From the NCBI GenBank assembly GCA_019309565.1, contig JAFDFZ010000019.1, positions 1 through 59,714 of the forward strand: 59,714 nt of DNA. The letters are read 5' to 3'. The notes below the pieces were generated by a model. That model ran no database searches. It was given only the letters and a program-made list of their open reading frames with translations, and had not been told where the DNA came from. Of the stretch, positions 50,881-59,714 are shown piece after piece. Source of the stretch: Deltaproteobacteria bacterium (lineage in GTDB: Bacteria; Desulfobacterota; Desulfobacteria; Desulfobacterales; SURF-15). The number at the start of each line of letters is the position of its first letter. Position 1 is the stretch's first letter. Position numbers and translations under genes: made by a program.

Positions 50881-53118
50881 CTGAGTTCATCAGATATCAA
50901 ATCTTCGGATCGAGCCATCAAAGAGATCATAAGCAAAGAAGAAGGAATTTCTTCAACCACGGGCTTTGCAAACAACTTCACCTCTTTGATTGGCATCGCG
51001 CTTTCCCTTTTTATCCTATGGGTGAACACCTTTGGTGTTATGCTTGCCATCAAGCGCAATACCCTTTATCTGGCTTTCACGCTTGCGCTTATTTTCATGA
51101 TCTATCCCACCTCAAAGAAAAAACCGACTGTCTTGGATTGGATCTGGACCTCTCTTGGGCTTGCCGTCGGGCTTTATACCTTTTTCTTTTATGAACCAAG
51201 AGTGATTGTGGGATCAGACCCCACCATGGTCGATTTTGCCTTTGCTGCGCTTGCCATTATCACTATTGTGGAAGCCACCCGGAGGTCCATCGGCCCTGTG
51301 TTGCCGATAATATCTTCCATTTTTCTTCTCTATGCCTACTTCGGGCCTTATCTGCCGGATGCCATAAGTCATCAGGGTATGAATGTGAAACGCATTCTTG
51401 AGCTGATGTATCTTGAAGACACGGGTATCTACGGTCAGGTGCTCGGGGTGGCCGCAACATTTATCTATGTCTTTATCCTGCTTGGGGCCTATCTGAGAGA
51501 GGCGGGAACCGCAGAATTTTTCAACAAATTCGCACTTGCCGTCTCCGGCCGCTCCGTGGGAGGTCCTGCCAAGGTAGCTGTAATCTCAAGCGGTATAATG
51601 GGAACGATCAGCGGCAGCGCAGTGGCCAATGTGGCTACCACCGGCACCTTCACCATTCCGTTGATGAAGAAGATCGGATATCGGCCATATTATGCCGGGG
51701 CAGTTGAGGCTGCTGCCTCAACCGGCGGGTTGATCATGCCGCCCATCATGGGAACAGCGGCCTTTGTCATGTCTGAATTTCTGGGGTTGAGCTACGTGAA
51801 GATCATGATCTCAGCTATTATTCCCGCGCTTTTGTATTATTTTGCTGTTTTTGTTTCGGTTCATTATGCCGCCATCAAATCGGGAATGAAGACTCTGTCC
51901 TCAGAGGAAATCCCTTCTTTGAAAGAAACGCTGATGGAAGGCGGACATCTTTTCGTTCCGGTGATCATGCTGGTGTTCGCCATGTTTTTCTCAGGCCGCT
52001 CGGTGGTGTTTTCGGGAGGAATCGGCATTCTGTACGCAACCATGATAATCTTCAGTGGCAGGAGGAAATTCATTCCTGTCGGTACCGCCGCCGCTGTCGG
52101 TATCTTACATCACTGGATCGATGTTCTTTTGCCAGCCACGCTTTTCGGTGTCATCCTTTCTTTTGAAATCTGTCTTTTTGAAGCCGCGGTCCAACGGCAC
52201 GAAGGAAAGATCACGATTTGCTGGCGCAAGGTCTTAAATGCCGTTTTGTCCAATATGGTGTTCATCATAGGAGCTGTGTGTGTGTATGCAAGCGGGAAAT
52301 ATTCGAGTCACTGGCTTTGGCCTGCATTGGGGTGTGCAGTGGGCGGCTATGTGATAAGCCGATCGCATGACAGGTTTGACCGCACCATGCGCATGCTGGT
52401 TCGCGTGATGGACAAAGGAGCCAGGGGGTCTCTGTCCGTTGGAATAGCCTGCGCCATTGTAGGCTTTGTGGTGGGGGTGGCAACCACCACCAGCCTGGGA
52501 CAGATGTTTGCGGCCAATATAATGGCGTTATCTCACAACATCCTGTTTTTTGCCCTTGTCTTTACAATGCTTGCCGCCATTATAACCAGCATGGGTCTTC
52601 CGGCTACAGCCTGTTACATCGTCATCGTGGTTGTGGCAGCCCCGGCCTTGATCAACATGGGCGTCTCTGAACTGCAGGCCCATATGTTTGTTTTCTATTT
52701 CGGAATCTTAAGCAACATCACCCCGCCGGTTGCTTTAGCGTCTTACACGGCAGCCGGTGTTTCAGGAGGATCACCCTCAAAGGTTGCCTGGACCGGGCTG
52801 CGACTTACCCTTACCGGATTTATCATTCCTTATATGTTTGTTTACTCACCCCAACTGTTGCTGCAAGATGTTCAATTTCCTTCCATCATCGTTACGATAC
52901 TGACAGCGTTTATCGGCGTTTTCTTGCTCGCCACATCAGGAGAAAGCTATCTGATAATTCGGATGGCAATCTACGAACGGGTTCTGTTTTTCATAGCCGC
53001 ATTTTTAACGATTTTTCCCGGTTTGAAAACCGACCTGATCGGTATCGGCTGCGTTGCACTTGCAGGAGCCACCCATTTGATGCGTGCAAGAATGAAGAGA
53101 ACCGCGCCGGCAGTCTGA
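50881..53118 (+). CDS. TRAP transporter fused permease (DctQM-type), probable CTG start
   Basis: A large membrane protein (745 residues from CTG) with about 18 hydrophobic segments, the layout of fused small and large TRAP permease subunits of the TAXI class. Family motifs are GGPAKVAVISSGIMGTISGS, GGLIMPPIMGTAAFVMSEF and GLPATACYIVIVVVAAPAL. AAAGGAG (50868-50874) lies 6 bases before an in-frame CTG at 50881; the next usable start, TTG at 50986, would fall next to the first membrane segment, drop the 35-residue polar N-terminus and lack a ribosome site. No binding-protein gene is next to it in the window. Confidence 0.85.
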   Translation: MSSSDIKSSDRAIKEIISKEEGISSTTGFANNFTSLIGIALSLFILWVNTFGVMLAIKRNTLYLAFTLALIFMIYPTSKKKPTVLDWIWTSLGLAVGLYTFFFYEPRVIVGSDPTMVDFAFAALAIITIVEATRRSIGPVLPIISSIFLLYAYFGPYLPDAISHQGMNVKRILELMYLEDTGIYGQVLGVAATFIYVFILLGAYLREAGTAEFFNKFALAVSGRSVGGPAKVAVISSGIMGTISGSAVANVATTGTFTIPLMKKIGYRPYYAGAVEAAASTGGLIMPPIMGTAAFVMSEFLGLSYVKIMISAIIPALLYYFAVFVSVHYAAIKSGMKTLSSEEIPSLKETLMEGGHLFVPVIMLVFAMFFSGRSVVFSGGIGILYATMIIFSGRRKFIPVGTAAAVGILHHWIDVLLPATLFGVILSFEICLFEAAVQRHEGKITICWRKVLNAVLSNMVFIIGAVCVYASGKYSSHWLWPALGCAVGGYVISRSHDRFDRTMRMLVRVMDKGARGSLSVGIACAIVGFVVGVATTTSLGQMFAANIMALSHNILFFALVFTMLAAIITSMGLPATACYIVIVVVAAPALINMGVSELQAHMFVFYFGILSNITPPVALASYTAAGVSGGSPSKVAWTGLRLTLTGFIIPYMFVYSPQLLLQDVQFPSIIVTILTAFIGVFLLATSGESYLIIRMAIYERVLFFIAAFLTIFPGLKTDLIGIGCVALAGATHLMRARMKRTAPAV

Positions 53119-54771
53119 TCAATCTTTCCAGCCGTAAACTTCTCTTGCCCTTTTAAGGCTTATTTTCCCGTCTTCCAGGTCTTTTCTGATGGCTTCCGGG
53201 GATCGCTCTTTCGGGTTGCCATAGCCGCCGCCACCGGCGGTTCGGATACTCAGCACATCCCCCTTTCTGGCACGGCCCGTTGATTTTGTGAGAAGCGGCT
53301 TGCGCTTGCCTCCGGTGATCAGGGCGAAATCCGTTCCGAGTGCTTCCTCTCCCCCGTCAACCCCCCAGGGACGAAATTTCTGGCGATCTGACATGGTGGC
53401 AAACGTAGCATCGGTTAAAAACTCAAACTCTCTGACGATTCCAAGCCCTCCTCTGAACTTTCCAGCTCCTTCTGAATTTTCCCTTAATCCATAGCGGCGA
53501 ATAAATATAGGGTAATTCAGTTCAAGTTCCTCGATGGGGGTATTTTTGGTATTCGATACCGAATGAACTCCATCCATGCCGTCTTTATCGGATCTGGCCC
53601 CGAACCCCCCGCCATTGGTCTCGTAATATGCAAACCGACGGCCGTCCGGAAAGAGCCCACCGAAGGTTATCTGGTTCATGGCACCGTTGGAGCCTGCAGG
53701 CACCTTCCCCGGCATGGCTTTTAAGAAAGCCCTGCATACGGAATCGATGCCGCGTCGACTGATTTCCCAGCCCCCCGCAACAGCGGCCGGAAATCGACAG
53801 TTTAAGGCTTTACCCTCGGGGATGATGGTTCTGGTCGGACGATAACAGCCTTCGCTCTGGTGGATATCAGGATCTGTCAAGCATCGAACGGTGTACATGA
53901 TAAGCGAAAGCGCCATGTAAAACGTGCAGTTTGTGGGGCCAGCTCGCTGGGCGGAGGTGTCTGAAAGATCAAATTCAATATCGCTTCCTTTTTTATGGAT
54001 TCGCATGGCGATTTTTACCGGTTCATCCGTTATGCCGTCATCATCCATGTAGTCAATGCCCTCGTAAACGCCATCGAGAAGTTTCTCTATTTCCGCCCGC
54101 ATGCGTCTTTCCGCATAACGAATCGATTCATTGGCGTAATAAAGAACCTCGTCAAAACCGTATCTTCGAATCAATTCACGAATTCTTCTAATCCCCAGTT
54201 GATTTGCCGCCACCTGGGCATTCAAGTCTCCCTTCCTCTCTTCGGGAGTCCGTACATTTGCAAGAATCATTTTCATGATGTCTTCCTGCAATTTACCTTC
54301 CTTAAACAGCATCACAGAAGGAATGCGGATGCCCTCCTGGAAGATTTCGGTAGAATTTCCAGGTACACTGCCGGGGGCAATTCCTCCCACATCCGAGTGG
54401 TGGGCTAGATTTGCCACAAACCCCCACAGCCGTGATTCATAAAACACAGGGGAGATCACGATAATATCGGGTAAGTGTGTTCCTCCGCGGTAAGGGTCGT
54501 TTACGATGATCATATCCCCTGGTTTTAAATCTTCTACACGATGCTCCTTCATCGTCTGCTTGATAATATTGGGAAAAGCACCCAGATGTCCGATCTGATG
54601 AGCGGTCTGGGCCACCATCTGCATTTCATTGTTGAATATGGAACAGGTATGATCCTCACGGGTTTTAATATTGGGCGAATAGCTTGATTTTTTCAGCGCT
54701 ATGCCCATCTCTTCGGTAATTCCAATAAAGGAATTCTTGAGGATTTCCAGTTTAACCGGATCATATTTCAT
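53119..54771 (-). CDS. hyuB: Hydantoinase B/5-oxoprolinase-type subunit, copy 2
   Basis: A 550-residue HyuB-family protein. It has YDPVKLEILKNSFIGITEEM, IIVNDPYRGGTHLPDIIVIS, AHHSDVGGIAPGSVPGN, and a C-terminal GGGGYGNPKERSPEAIRKD. Its ATG overlaps the hyuA stop by 4 bp. The stop codon abuts that of the convergent TRAP gene at the palindrome TGATCA with no space between. It differs clearly from copy 1, so the two pairs are probably for different substrates. Confidence 0.92.
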   Translation of the reverse strand: MKYDPVKLEILKNSFIGITEEMGIALKKSSYSPNIKTREDHTCSIFNNEMQMVAQTAHQIGHLGAFPNIIKQTMKEHRVEDLKPGDMIIVNDPYRGGTHLPDIIVISPVFYESRLWGFVANLAHHSDVGGIAPGSVPGNSTEIFQEGIRIPSVMLFKEGKLQEDIMKMILANVRTPEERKGDLNAQVAANQLGIRRIRELIRRYGFDEVLYYANESIRYAERRMRAEIEKLLDGVYEGIDYMDDDGITDEPVKIAMRIHKKGSDIEFDLSDTSAQRAGPTNCTFYMALSLIMYTVRCLTDPDIHQSEGCYRPTRTIIPEGKALNCRFPAAVAGGWEISRRGIDSVCRAFLKAMPGKVPAGSNGAMNQITFGGLFPDGRRFAYYETNGGGFGARSDKDGMDGVHSVSNTKNTPIEELELNYPIFIRRYGLRENSEGAGKFRGGLGIVREFEFLTDATFATMSDRQKFRPWGVDGGEEALGTDFALITGGKRKPLLTKSTGRARKGDVLSIRTAGGGGYGNPKERSPEAIRKDLEDGKISLKRAREVYGWKD

Positions 54772-56810
54772 TGCATATCCCCTTTCAGCAATTCAATGGT
54801 ACCATCTTCATCCATTGAGCCGCTCCAACCATCTGAAACCAGTGTTGTGGAGTTTCGACTCAAGATAAGACAGGGGCCGAAAAATCTTTCTTTTGGTTTA
54901 AGCTGTGCCCTGTCAATAACGGCATGAGATATCCTTACCCTTTTTCCCGGGGCAAGGATGTCCGCTGTTTCAGCATTCGATATCTGGAAGGGCTCGTACC
55001 GGCTTCGAGCAAGTTTCGGCTTTGGTGTCATTGCGAAACAACTGATTCGAACATTTACCAGTTCAACAGGTTCCCTGGTATCGGAATAACCATAATTTTC
55101 CTCGTGAAGTCTATGGAAGCGTTGTAAAATATCCTGCTTGTTCAAGCCTGAAGAGCCTTTATCTGCAACAGGGACATTTATTTCAAAAGACTGCCCGAGG
55201 TACCTCAGCTCAACAGAGCGGTCGATCCTGTTTTCAAGCGAGGGCAATTCCTTAAATTTCATTTCCCCCATCTTGACAAGTCTTTTAAAAATATCCTCAA
55301 GCTCCGATTCGTTTACCTCATCCATCCTCTTTGGATGTCCCTGCACGAAATCGTACCTATAATCCGCCAGAGCGGCCCCATTTGCACTAAAAACACCCGC
55401 AAAGTCAGGAAGTAATATCCGATCAATACCAAGCTGCTCTGCCACCGGACAGGCGTGCAGCGGCCCGGCTCCCCCAAATGCTACCATCGCAAAGCCCCCT
55501 AGCTCTCCCATGGCAGCCACCCTGATAGCATGTGCAATGCTGTGGTTCATCACTTCTATAGCACCCGTAGCAACTTCTTCCGCCGAAAGCCCAATGGTTC
55601 TTCCAAGCTCTTTCAGGGCCGTCTGAGCCGCTTTGAAATCGATTTTGATTCCCTTATCTGCAAACGATTTGGGATGAACCGCTCCGGCAATCAGATGGGC
55701 ATCTGTTATTGCAGGCTGCTGCCCTCCCTTACCATAACAGACAGGCCCCGGGTCGCTGCCTGTTGATTTGGGGCCTACTCGAAGCGCACCTCCGCTGTCG
55801 ACCCAGATAATGCTTCCGCCGCCGGCTCCGATGCTTTTCACATCGATCATGGGTGAGCGGATTGGCAGACCGCCGATGCTTGATTCAACGGTCCAGTCCG
55901 CCAGATAATCTTTAATTAAGCAGATGTCACAGCTCGTCCCCCCGATGTCCATGCTGATCAGGTTCGGTATCTGTTTTTGCTTTGCCAAATATGAAGATGC
56001 CGTAACTCCTCCGGATGGACCGGAAAGCACGGTGGTGATCCACCGATCCTTTAGCGCCTCGACGGTGGCAACGCCGCCGTTTGACTGCAGAAGTCTTAAC
56101 TTTTCTGCCAGGCCGATTTCGGACAAAGCCTGATTCATTCGATCCGTGTAACGATTGAGCACACCTGTAATAAACGCATTTGCGCAAACGGTGCTGGTTC
56201 GCTCATATTCTCTGTATTCAGGCAGAACCTTTGAGGAAATACATAGGGTAAGATGCGGTTTCTTTCTCTTTATGAGCTCCTCTATGAACGCCTCGTGAGT
56301 ATTGTCAATAAAGGAGAACAGAAAAGAAACGGCAACCGCCTCTATTCCCTCCGCTTCGATTTTTTCCAGCAAATCGAGGATCTCTTCTTTTTTTGGAGAT
56401 GCCAGAACCGTTCCATCGCTCATGATCCGCTCATCTGCCTCATAACGCCATTTCCTTGGCACCAGTGGCGGCGGTTTCTCAGCATTCCAATCAAAAAGAC
56501 TCGGCCGGATCTGTCTTCCGATTTCAAGCACGTCACGACACCCTCTTGAGGTAATCAGTGCCGTTTTGGCGCCTCTTCTCTCAAGCAAACTGTTTGTAGC
56601 AATCGTGGTTCCGTGAAAAACGGCACGGACGGCTTCCCCGCCCTCTTTTATTTTATCGATGGCCCGGCAAATCGCATCCAGCACACCTTCGGCAGGATTG
56701 GGAGAGGTGGTAAGAACCTTGATTTCATACACTTCACCGGTTTTTTCGTTCAGAAGGACAAGATCGGTAAATGTTCCGCCCACATCAACACCGATTCTAA
56801 AAGTCTGCAT
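54768..56810 (-). CDS. hyuA: Hydantoinase A/5-oxoprolinase-type subunit, copy 2
   Basis: A 680-residue HyuA-family ATPase. Motifs are RIGVDVGGTFTDLVLLN, HGTTIATNSLLERRG, LISMDIGGTSCDICLI, SIGAGGGSIIWVD and AFGGAGPLHACPVAEQ. It is coupled to hyuB downstream, with the maleate-isomerase-like gene about 60 bp upstream. Role as for copy 1; the operon setting points to catabolism of a carboxylated or amide-type compound. Confidence 0.93.
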   Translation of the reverse strand: MQTFRIGVDVGGTFTDLVLLNEKTGEVYEIKVLTTSPNPAEGVLDAICRAIDKIKEGGEAVRAVFHGTTIATNSLLERRGAKTALITSRGCRDVLEIGRQIRPSLFDWNAEKPPPLVPRKWRYEADERIMSDGTVLASPKKEEILDLLEKIEAEGIEAVAVSFLFSFIDNTHEAFIEELIKRKKPHLTLCISSKVLPEYREYERTSTVCANAFITGVLNRYTDRMNQALSEIGLAEKLRLLQSNGGVATVEALKDRWITTVLSGPSGGVTASSYLAKQKQIPNLISMDIGGTSCDICLIKDYLADWTVESSIGGLPIRSPMIDVKSIGAGGGSIIWVDSGGALRVGPKSTGSDPGPVCYGKGGQQPAITDAHLIAGAVHPKSFADKGIKIDFKAAQTALKELGRTIGLSAEEVATGAIEVMNHSIAHAIRVAAMGELGGFAMVAFGGAGPLHACPVAEQLGIDRILLPDFAGVFSANGAALADYRYDFVQGHPKRMDEVNESELEDIFKRLVKMGEMKFKELPSLENRIDRSVELRYLGQSFEINVPVADKGSSGLNKQDILQRFHRLHEENYGYSDTREPVELVNVRISCFAMTPKPKLARSRYEPFQISNAETADILAPGKRVRISHAVIDRAQLKPKERFFGPCLILSRNSTTLVSDGWSGSMDEDGTIELLKGDMQ

Positions 56811-56870
56811 CCCGTAATTCTCCTCTGGTTTCTACGATAAAATCAGTGCCCACTTCCTGTTAAATGAGAA

Positions 56871-57689
56871 TCATTGATTTTTCTGAAAAAGCTGCCCATA
56901 ACCTTCAATCTTATCCGGCACTCCGGCCATACGCAGTGCCCGCCAGAACGTGGCCTGGTTGCTGGTAATGACCGGCTTTCCAAGTTCTTCCTCCAGATCG
57001 GCAATTATTTCAACGGTCGCCAGATTGGTGCAACTGATGAAGATCGTATCCACTTCCTTTCGATCGATGTATCTGGCCAGGCGATAGAGGCTTTCCGGTG
57101 GGACACGACCGATACCTCGCCTCTCTTCCTGAGTTTCCCCCAGTTCAAGTCCATAAAATGATACCACCTCATATCCGGCCTCTGATAAAAACTTGACTTC
57201 GGCCTCATTGACAAATCTTACATAGGGTGTTCCAAGAGCGATTTTCCTGGCACCAACCGCTTTTAATGCCGCCGTGACCGCATTGATGGTGGTCACACCG
57301 GCAATTCCCGAGGCCTCGGCAATCATGCCTTCAATCTTCTCGCTGGACATCACCACCCCGCCCGAAGTACACCCCCATGCAATCACATCCACTTCGGCGG
57401 TTGCAAGTTCGGATGCGGCGCGGGATGTTTCTTCGCCCATCTTGAAATATGACTCTTCGGTTGCCTTCCCAAGCAGCATGATCCGTGCGGTATGAATGGA
57501 TACGCCGTGGGGGGCCATCATATAGAACTCGGGTTCATTGACCGTATTGGTGGAAGGCACGATGAGTCCGATTTTTGCGCGATAGCCATATGGGCTGTAC
57601 ATCTGGACCGCTTTCATGGTTTTTCCGGCGATCTGCTGCGGGGTTATCCCCTGTGGATGCTTAATACTGTTGACCAATGTATTGTTCAT
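56871..57689 (-). CDS. Maleate isomerase/Asp-Glu racemase-superfamily protein
   Basis: A 272-residue protein with the two-domain fold of maleate isomerase and arylmalonate decarboxylase relatives. Both catalytic-type Cys are present: WGCTSGG (Cys107) and FISCTNLAT (Cys220), matching maleate isomerase more than decarboxylases, which keep one. The segment GLIVPSTNTVNEPEFYMM binds the carboxylate in the family. GGAGG lies 9 bases before the ATG. Its gene overlaps the HpcH gene by 4 bp. Confidence 0.83.
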   Translation of the reverse strand: MNNTLVNSIKHPQGITPQQIAGKTMKAVQMYSPYGYRAKIGLIVPSTNTVNEPEFYMMAPHGVSIHTARIMLLGKATEESYFKMGEETSRAASELATAEVDVIAWGCTSGGVVMSSEKIEGMIAEASGIAGVTTINAVTAALKAVGARKIALGTPYVRFVNEAEVKFLSEAGYEVVSFYGLELGETQEERRGIGRVPPESLYRLARYIDRKEVDTIFISCTNLATVEIIADLEEELGKPVITSNQATFWRALRMAGVPDKIEGYGQLFQKNQ

Positions 57690-58477
57690 CTTGTGCGTCC
57701 TCCAATTTTCATAAGCTCGGGTACGACCTCGCGGGCGGTATTCAACACCATGGCGGTGTCGTTGGAATATGGCAGCCAGGTGCAGCCTGCTGCTATGCGC
57801 GCTTTGACCTGCTCAAGGCTGTGACAGCTCAGACCGCATGCCACTCGGTTTGCCCTTGCAATTGAAATTATCCTGTCGATGGCTTCTGTCAGCTTGAGAT
57901 GAGACATCTCACCGGGAACTCCAAGGTCCTGAGAAAGGTCATCGGGGCCCACCATAACCGCATCCACCCCCTTGACCTTGCAAATGGCATCGAGGTTTTC
58001 GATACCCTTTTGAGTTTCGATCATCACCACGGTAAGGGTGTTTTCGTTCAGATGGGATATGATCTGCTGGGGTTTTCCCTGATGATAATCGGTATGGGGT
58101 CCTTTCAGGTTCATGGGACGGCATCCCATGGGATGGTATTTGATCAGGCGTATGATTTTTCGAATCTGATCTTCAGTCTCAATCGCAGGCAACAACAAGC
58201 CCTGGGCACCGGCATCGAGAGGACGAGACAGATCATGGGGTTTGATGGTTCCCGGAGGCCGAACCACAGGTACAAGACCGGCCTCACGGGCCAGCATCAC
58301 CAAATTGGCCACCGTCTGCAGGTTGAAATCGGTATGCTCCATTTCGATGATGACAAAATCAAATCCGCAGGCGGCGAATATCTTAATAATCCGCGGATGG
58401 GGGCAAAGAGTAATCCAGGTGCCGAAAACAGGCTTGCCTTGCTTTAACAATGCTTTTACCGGGTTGCTTTTGATCAT
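57686..58477 (-). CDS. HpcH/HpaI-family aldolase, second copy
   Basis: A 263-residue class II pyruvate-type aldolase. Motifs: FDFVIIEMEHTDFNLQTV, PVVRPPGTIKPHDLSRPLDAG, GCRPMNLKGPHTDY, TVVMIETQKGIENLDAI (metal Glu) and AVMVGPDDLSQDLGVPGEM (metal Asp). It shares the fold of the enzyme at 15322 but is only distantly similar. It lies between the hydroxyacid dehydrogenase and the maleate-isomerase-like gene, to which it is coupled by ATGA. Confidence 0.87.
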   Translation of the reverse strand: MIKSNPVKALLKQGKPVFGTWITLCPHPRIIKIFAACGFDFVIIEMEHTDFNLQTVANLVMLAREAGLVPVVRPPGTIKPHDLSRPLDAGAQGLLLPAIETEDQIRKIIRLIKYHPMGCRPMNLKGPHTDYHQGKPQQIISHLNENTLTVVMIETQKGIENLDAICKVKGVDAVMVGPDDLSQDLGVPGEMSHLKLTEAIDRIISIARANRVACGLSCHSLEQVKARIAAGCTWLPYSNDTAMVLNTAREVVPELMKIGGRTR

Positions 58478-58489
58478 GTATATCTCCTT

Positions 58490-59464
58490 TTATTGGCTAA
58501 ATCGTCGTCGATCCCACACCTCGGGATTCACCAGGTGCATCGGCTTTTTCCCTTCAAGAACCTCGATTACCTGAGTTGCGGTCTGGATAGCGGTGCGCTG
58601 GAGACTCTCTTCGGTGGCACCGGCAATATGCGGGGAGAGAACAAGGTTATCGACTTCCGTGTACGGATGATCCGGTGACAGAGGTTCTTTCTCAAACACA
58701 TCCATGGCTGCCCCGCACAAATGGCCATTTTTTAAAGCATCTATAAGAGCTTCGGCTTCAACCAGTGCCCCTCGTGCCGTGTTTACCAGCATGGCGCCTT
58801 TTTTCATCCCGAAAATCCGCTCTCGGTTCATCAGGTTTCGGGTTTCCCGGGTTAGTTGCAGGTGCAGGGACACCACGTCGGCGGCAGCGAGAACCTGTTC
58901 AAGGGAGTCCCATTTTTCCATACCAAGGCTGTTGATTTCTGATTTGTCAACGTATGGATCATAAGCGATCACCCGCATGGAGAACGCTGCTTTTGCAATT
59001 TCGGCTGTTCTTCTGCCGGTGCGTCCGAAACCGATAACGGCCAGGGTTTTTTCGAACAATTCCCGAAAACCTCCTGAATACCTGTAGTCGTAATTTCCTT
59101 TCCGTACCGCACGGTCCGCCTCGCGAGTGCGCTTGGCAATGGCCAGCATCTGGCTTACTGTGTGTTCGGCAACGGACTGAACGTTTCCGTATGGGGTAAA
59201 GACGATGGGCAATCCGATTTCCGTGGCATATTTAACATCCACCGGATCAACGCCAATACCATGGTTTCCTAAAACTTTAAGGGCCGCCTCCATGGCCTGC
59301 CGATTCAAACCGGCATTCCGAGTGATGGCTGCAACAGCAGGAACAATCTCCTTTGCAACGACATCCATAGCAGCAGACGATGCTTGGCTTACTTCAAGGC
59401 CGGCGTCCATAAGTAATTGAATACCCTTCTGATGGATTGGCTGGATTAAAAGACATACACTCAT
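58490..59464 (-). CDS. D-2-hydroxyacid dehydrogenase (phosphoglycerate dehydrogenase-like)
   Basis: A 324-residue NAD-dependent dehydrogenase. The Rossmann motif reads AVIGFGRTGRRTAEIAKAAF, followed by MLVNTARGALVEAEAL (catalytic Arg), FEKEPLSPDHP (Glu) and VLSPHIAGATEES (His). Too short for a C-terminal ACT domain, so it is not the feedback-regulated serine enzyme; it more likely interconverts a 2-oxo acid and a 2-hydroxy acid in this catabolic operon. AGGTGA lies upstream of the ATG. It is first in the operon, next to a C-family repeat. Confidence 0.88.
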   Translation of the reverse strand: MSVCLLIQPIHQKGIQLLMDAGLEVSQASSAAMDVVAKEIVPAVAAITRNAGLNRQAMEAALKVLGNHGIGVDPVDVKYATEIGLPIVFTPYGNVQSVAEHTVSQMLAIAKRTREADRAVRKGNYDYRYSGGFRELFEKTLAVIGFGRTGRRTAEIAKAAFSMRVIAYDPYVDKSEINSLGMEKWDSLEQVLAAADVVSLHLQLTRETRNLMNRERIFGMKKGAMLVNTARGALVEAEALIDALKNGHLCGAAMDVFEKEPLSPDHPYTEVDNLVLSPHIAGATEESLQRTAIQTATQVIEVLEGKKPMHLVNPEVWDRRRFSQ

Positions 59465-59480
59465 TTTGTTTCACCTGTTT

Positions 59481-59672
59481 ACCCCGTTGTTGCAAAACGA
59501 CTCAAACGGCTCGGTCATCAATTACAGGCAAATCTTGCGTGCAGGCCATTTTGCCATATCTTTTTTGGGTATGACCGATTGGGAATTTGAAAACGTCCAT
59601 CGGCGTTAAGCTAAATGGCGTTTCTTCAAAGGCAAAATGGTAATCCTTCCGTTATTTATGCAACTTCGCGGT
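59481..59672. repeat. C-family inverted-repeat element, about 192 bp
   Basis: Begins ACCCCGTTGTTGCAAAACG and ends TTTATGCAACTTCGCGG (59655-59671), with internal GCGTGCAGGCCATTTTGCC as in other copies. It fills the end of the window after the dehydrogenase operon start; the 250 bp hold no gene. Confidence 0.7.
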
Positions 59673-59714
59673 TTATGCTGCTGATTCTACTCATATATTT
59701 AGCGTGCGCACTTA

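Overview
The window looks like a chromosome segment of an anaerobic Desulfobacterota (deltaproteobacterial, Desulfobacterales-like) bacterium. The grounds are an abundance of 4Fe-4S proteins, a CO-dehydrogenase-type gene set, TTT and TRAP carboxylate transporters, a delta-type RpoH sigma factor, a 2-phosphosulfolactate phosphatase homologue and dense families of short palindromic intergenic repeats. There is one tRNA (Arg, anticodon TCT), and no rRNA, CRISPR array, transposase or phage gene. The taxonomic call is inference from gene content, not a database result.

Layout. 1-6.9 kb: repeat mosaic, then minus-strand housekeeping genes (HD-type dNTPase, ATP-grasp, Mut7-C RNase, lipoprotein, TPR lipoprotein, rpoH), tRNA-Arg and a nested repeat. 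7-10.2 kb: an acid-sugar-type operon (IlvD/Edd dehydratase, beta-hydroxyacid dehydrogenase, class II aldolase). 10.4-15.2 kb: cinA, comB-like, PilZ, CsgD/LuxR-like regulator, gdhA. 15.3-28.9 kb: one long minus-strand cluster, the most unusual part of the window. From its 5' end it holds a TIM-barrel isomerase, FadR-type regulator, TctC-TctB-TctA transporter, CooF-like ferredoxin, a CooS (CO dehydrogenase) homologue that appears to have lost most C-cluster ligands, an FAD/NAD oxidoreductase, then two ferredoxin-fusion proteins alternating with three paralogues of an unrecognised Cys/His-rich protein (here 'M proteins', all starting MTHSLHR), the C-terminal relic of a fourth copy, and an HpcH/HpaI aldolase.

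29-43.8 kb: transketolase-like enzyme, OB-fold exported protein, FRG-domain protein, an MrfA-type helicase fused to an MrfB-type exonuclease domain, CorC/HlyC-type membrane protein, nitroreductase, efp overlapping a TrpF-like gene, guaA and a coiled-coil membrane protein. 43.8-59.5 kb: an EamA permease; a first hydantoinase/oxoprolinase pair (HyuB-HyuA) followed by an FrhB-like flavo-iron-sulfur protein; a DUF433/DUF5615 toxin-antitoxin-type pair; a fused TRAP permease that seems to start at CTG; and a second HyuA-HyuB pair in a minus-strand operon with a D-2-hydroxyacid dehydrogenase, an HpcH/HpaI aldolase and a maleate-isomerase/Asp-Glu-racemase-like enzyme.

Two themes tie the window together. 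First, it carries several modular carboxylic-acid catabolic clusters, each with transporter, aldolase and dehydrogenase parts; the 15-29 kb one adds an undescribed redox/metalloprotein module. Second, several families of short inverted-repeat elements occupy the intergenic spaces, sometimes nested, and in at least two genes (dNTPase and CooF-like) they supply the last codons and the stop codon.
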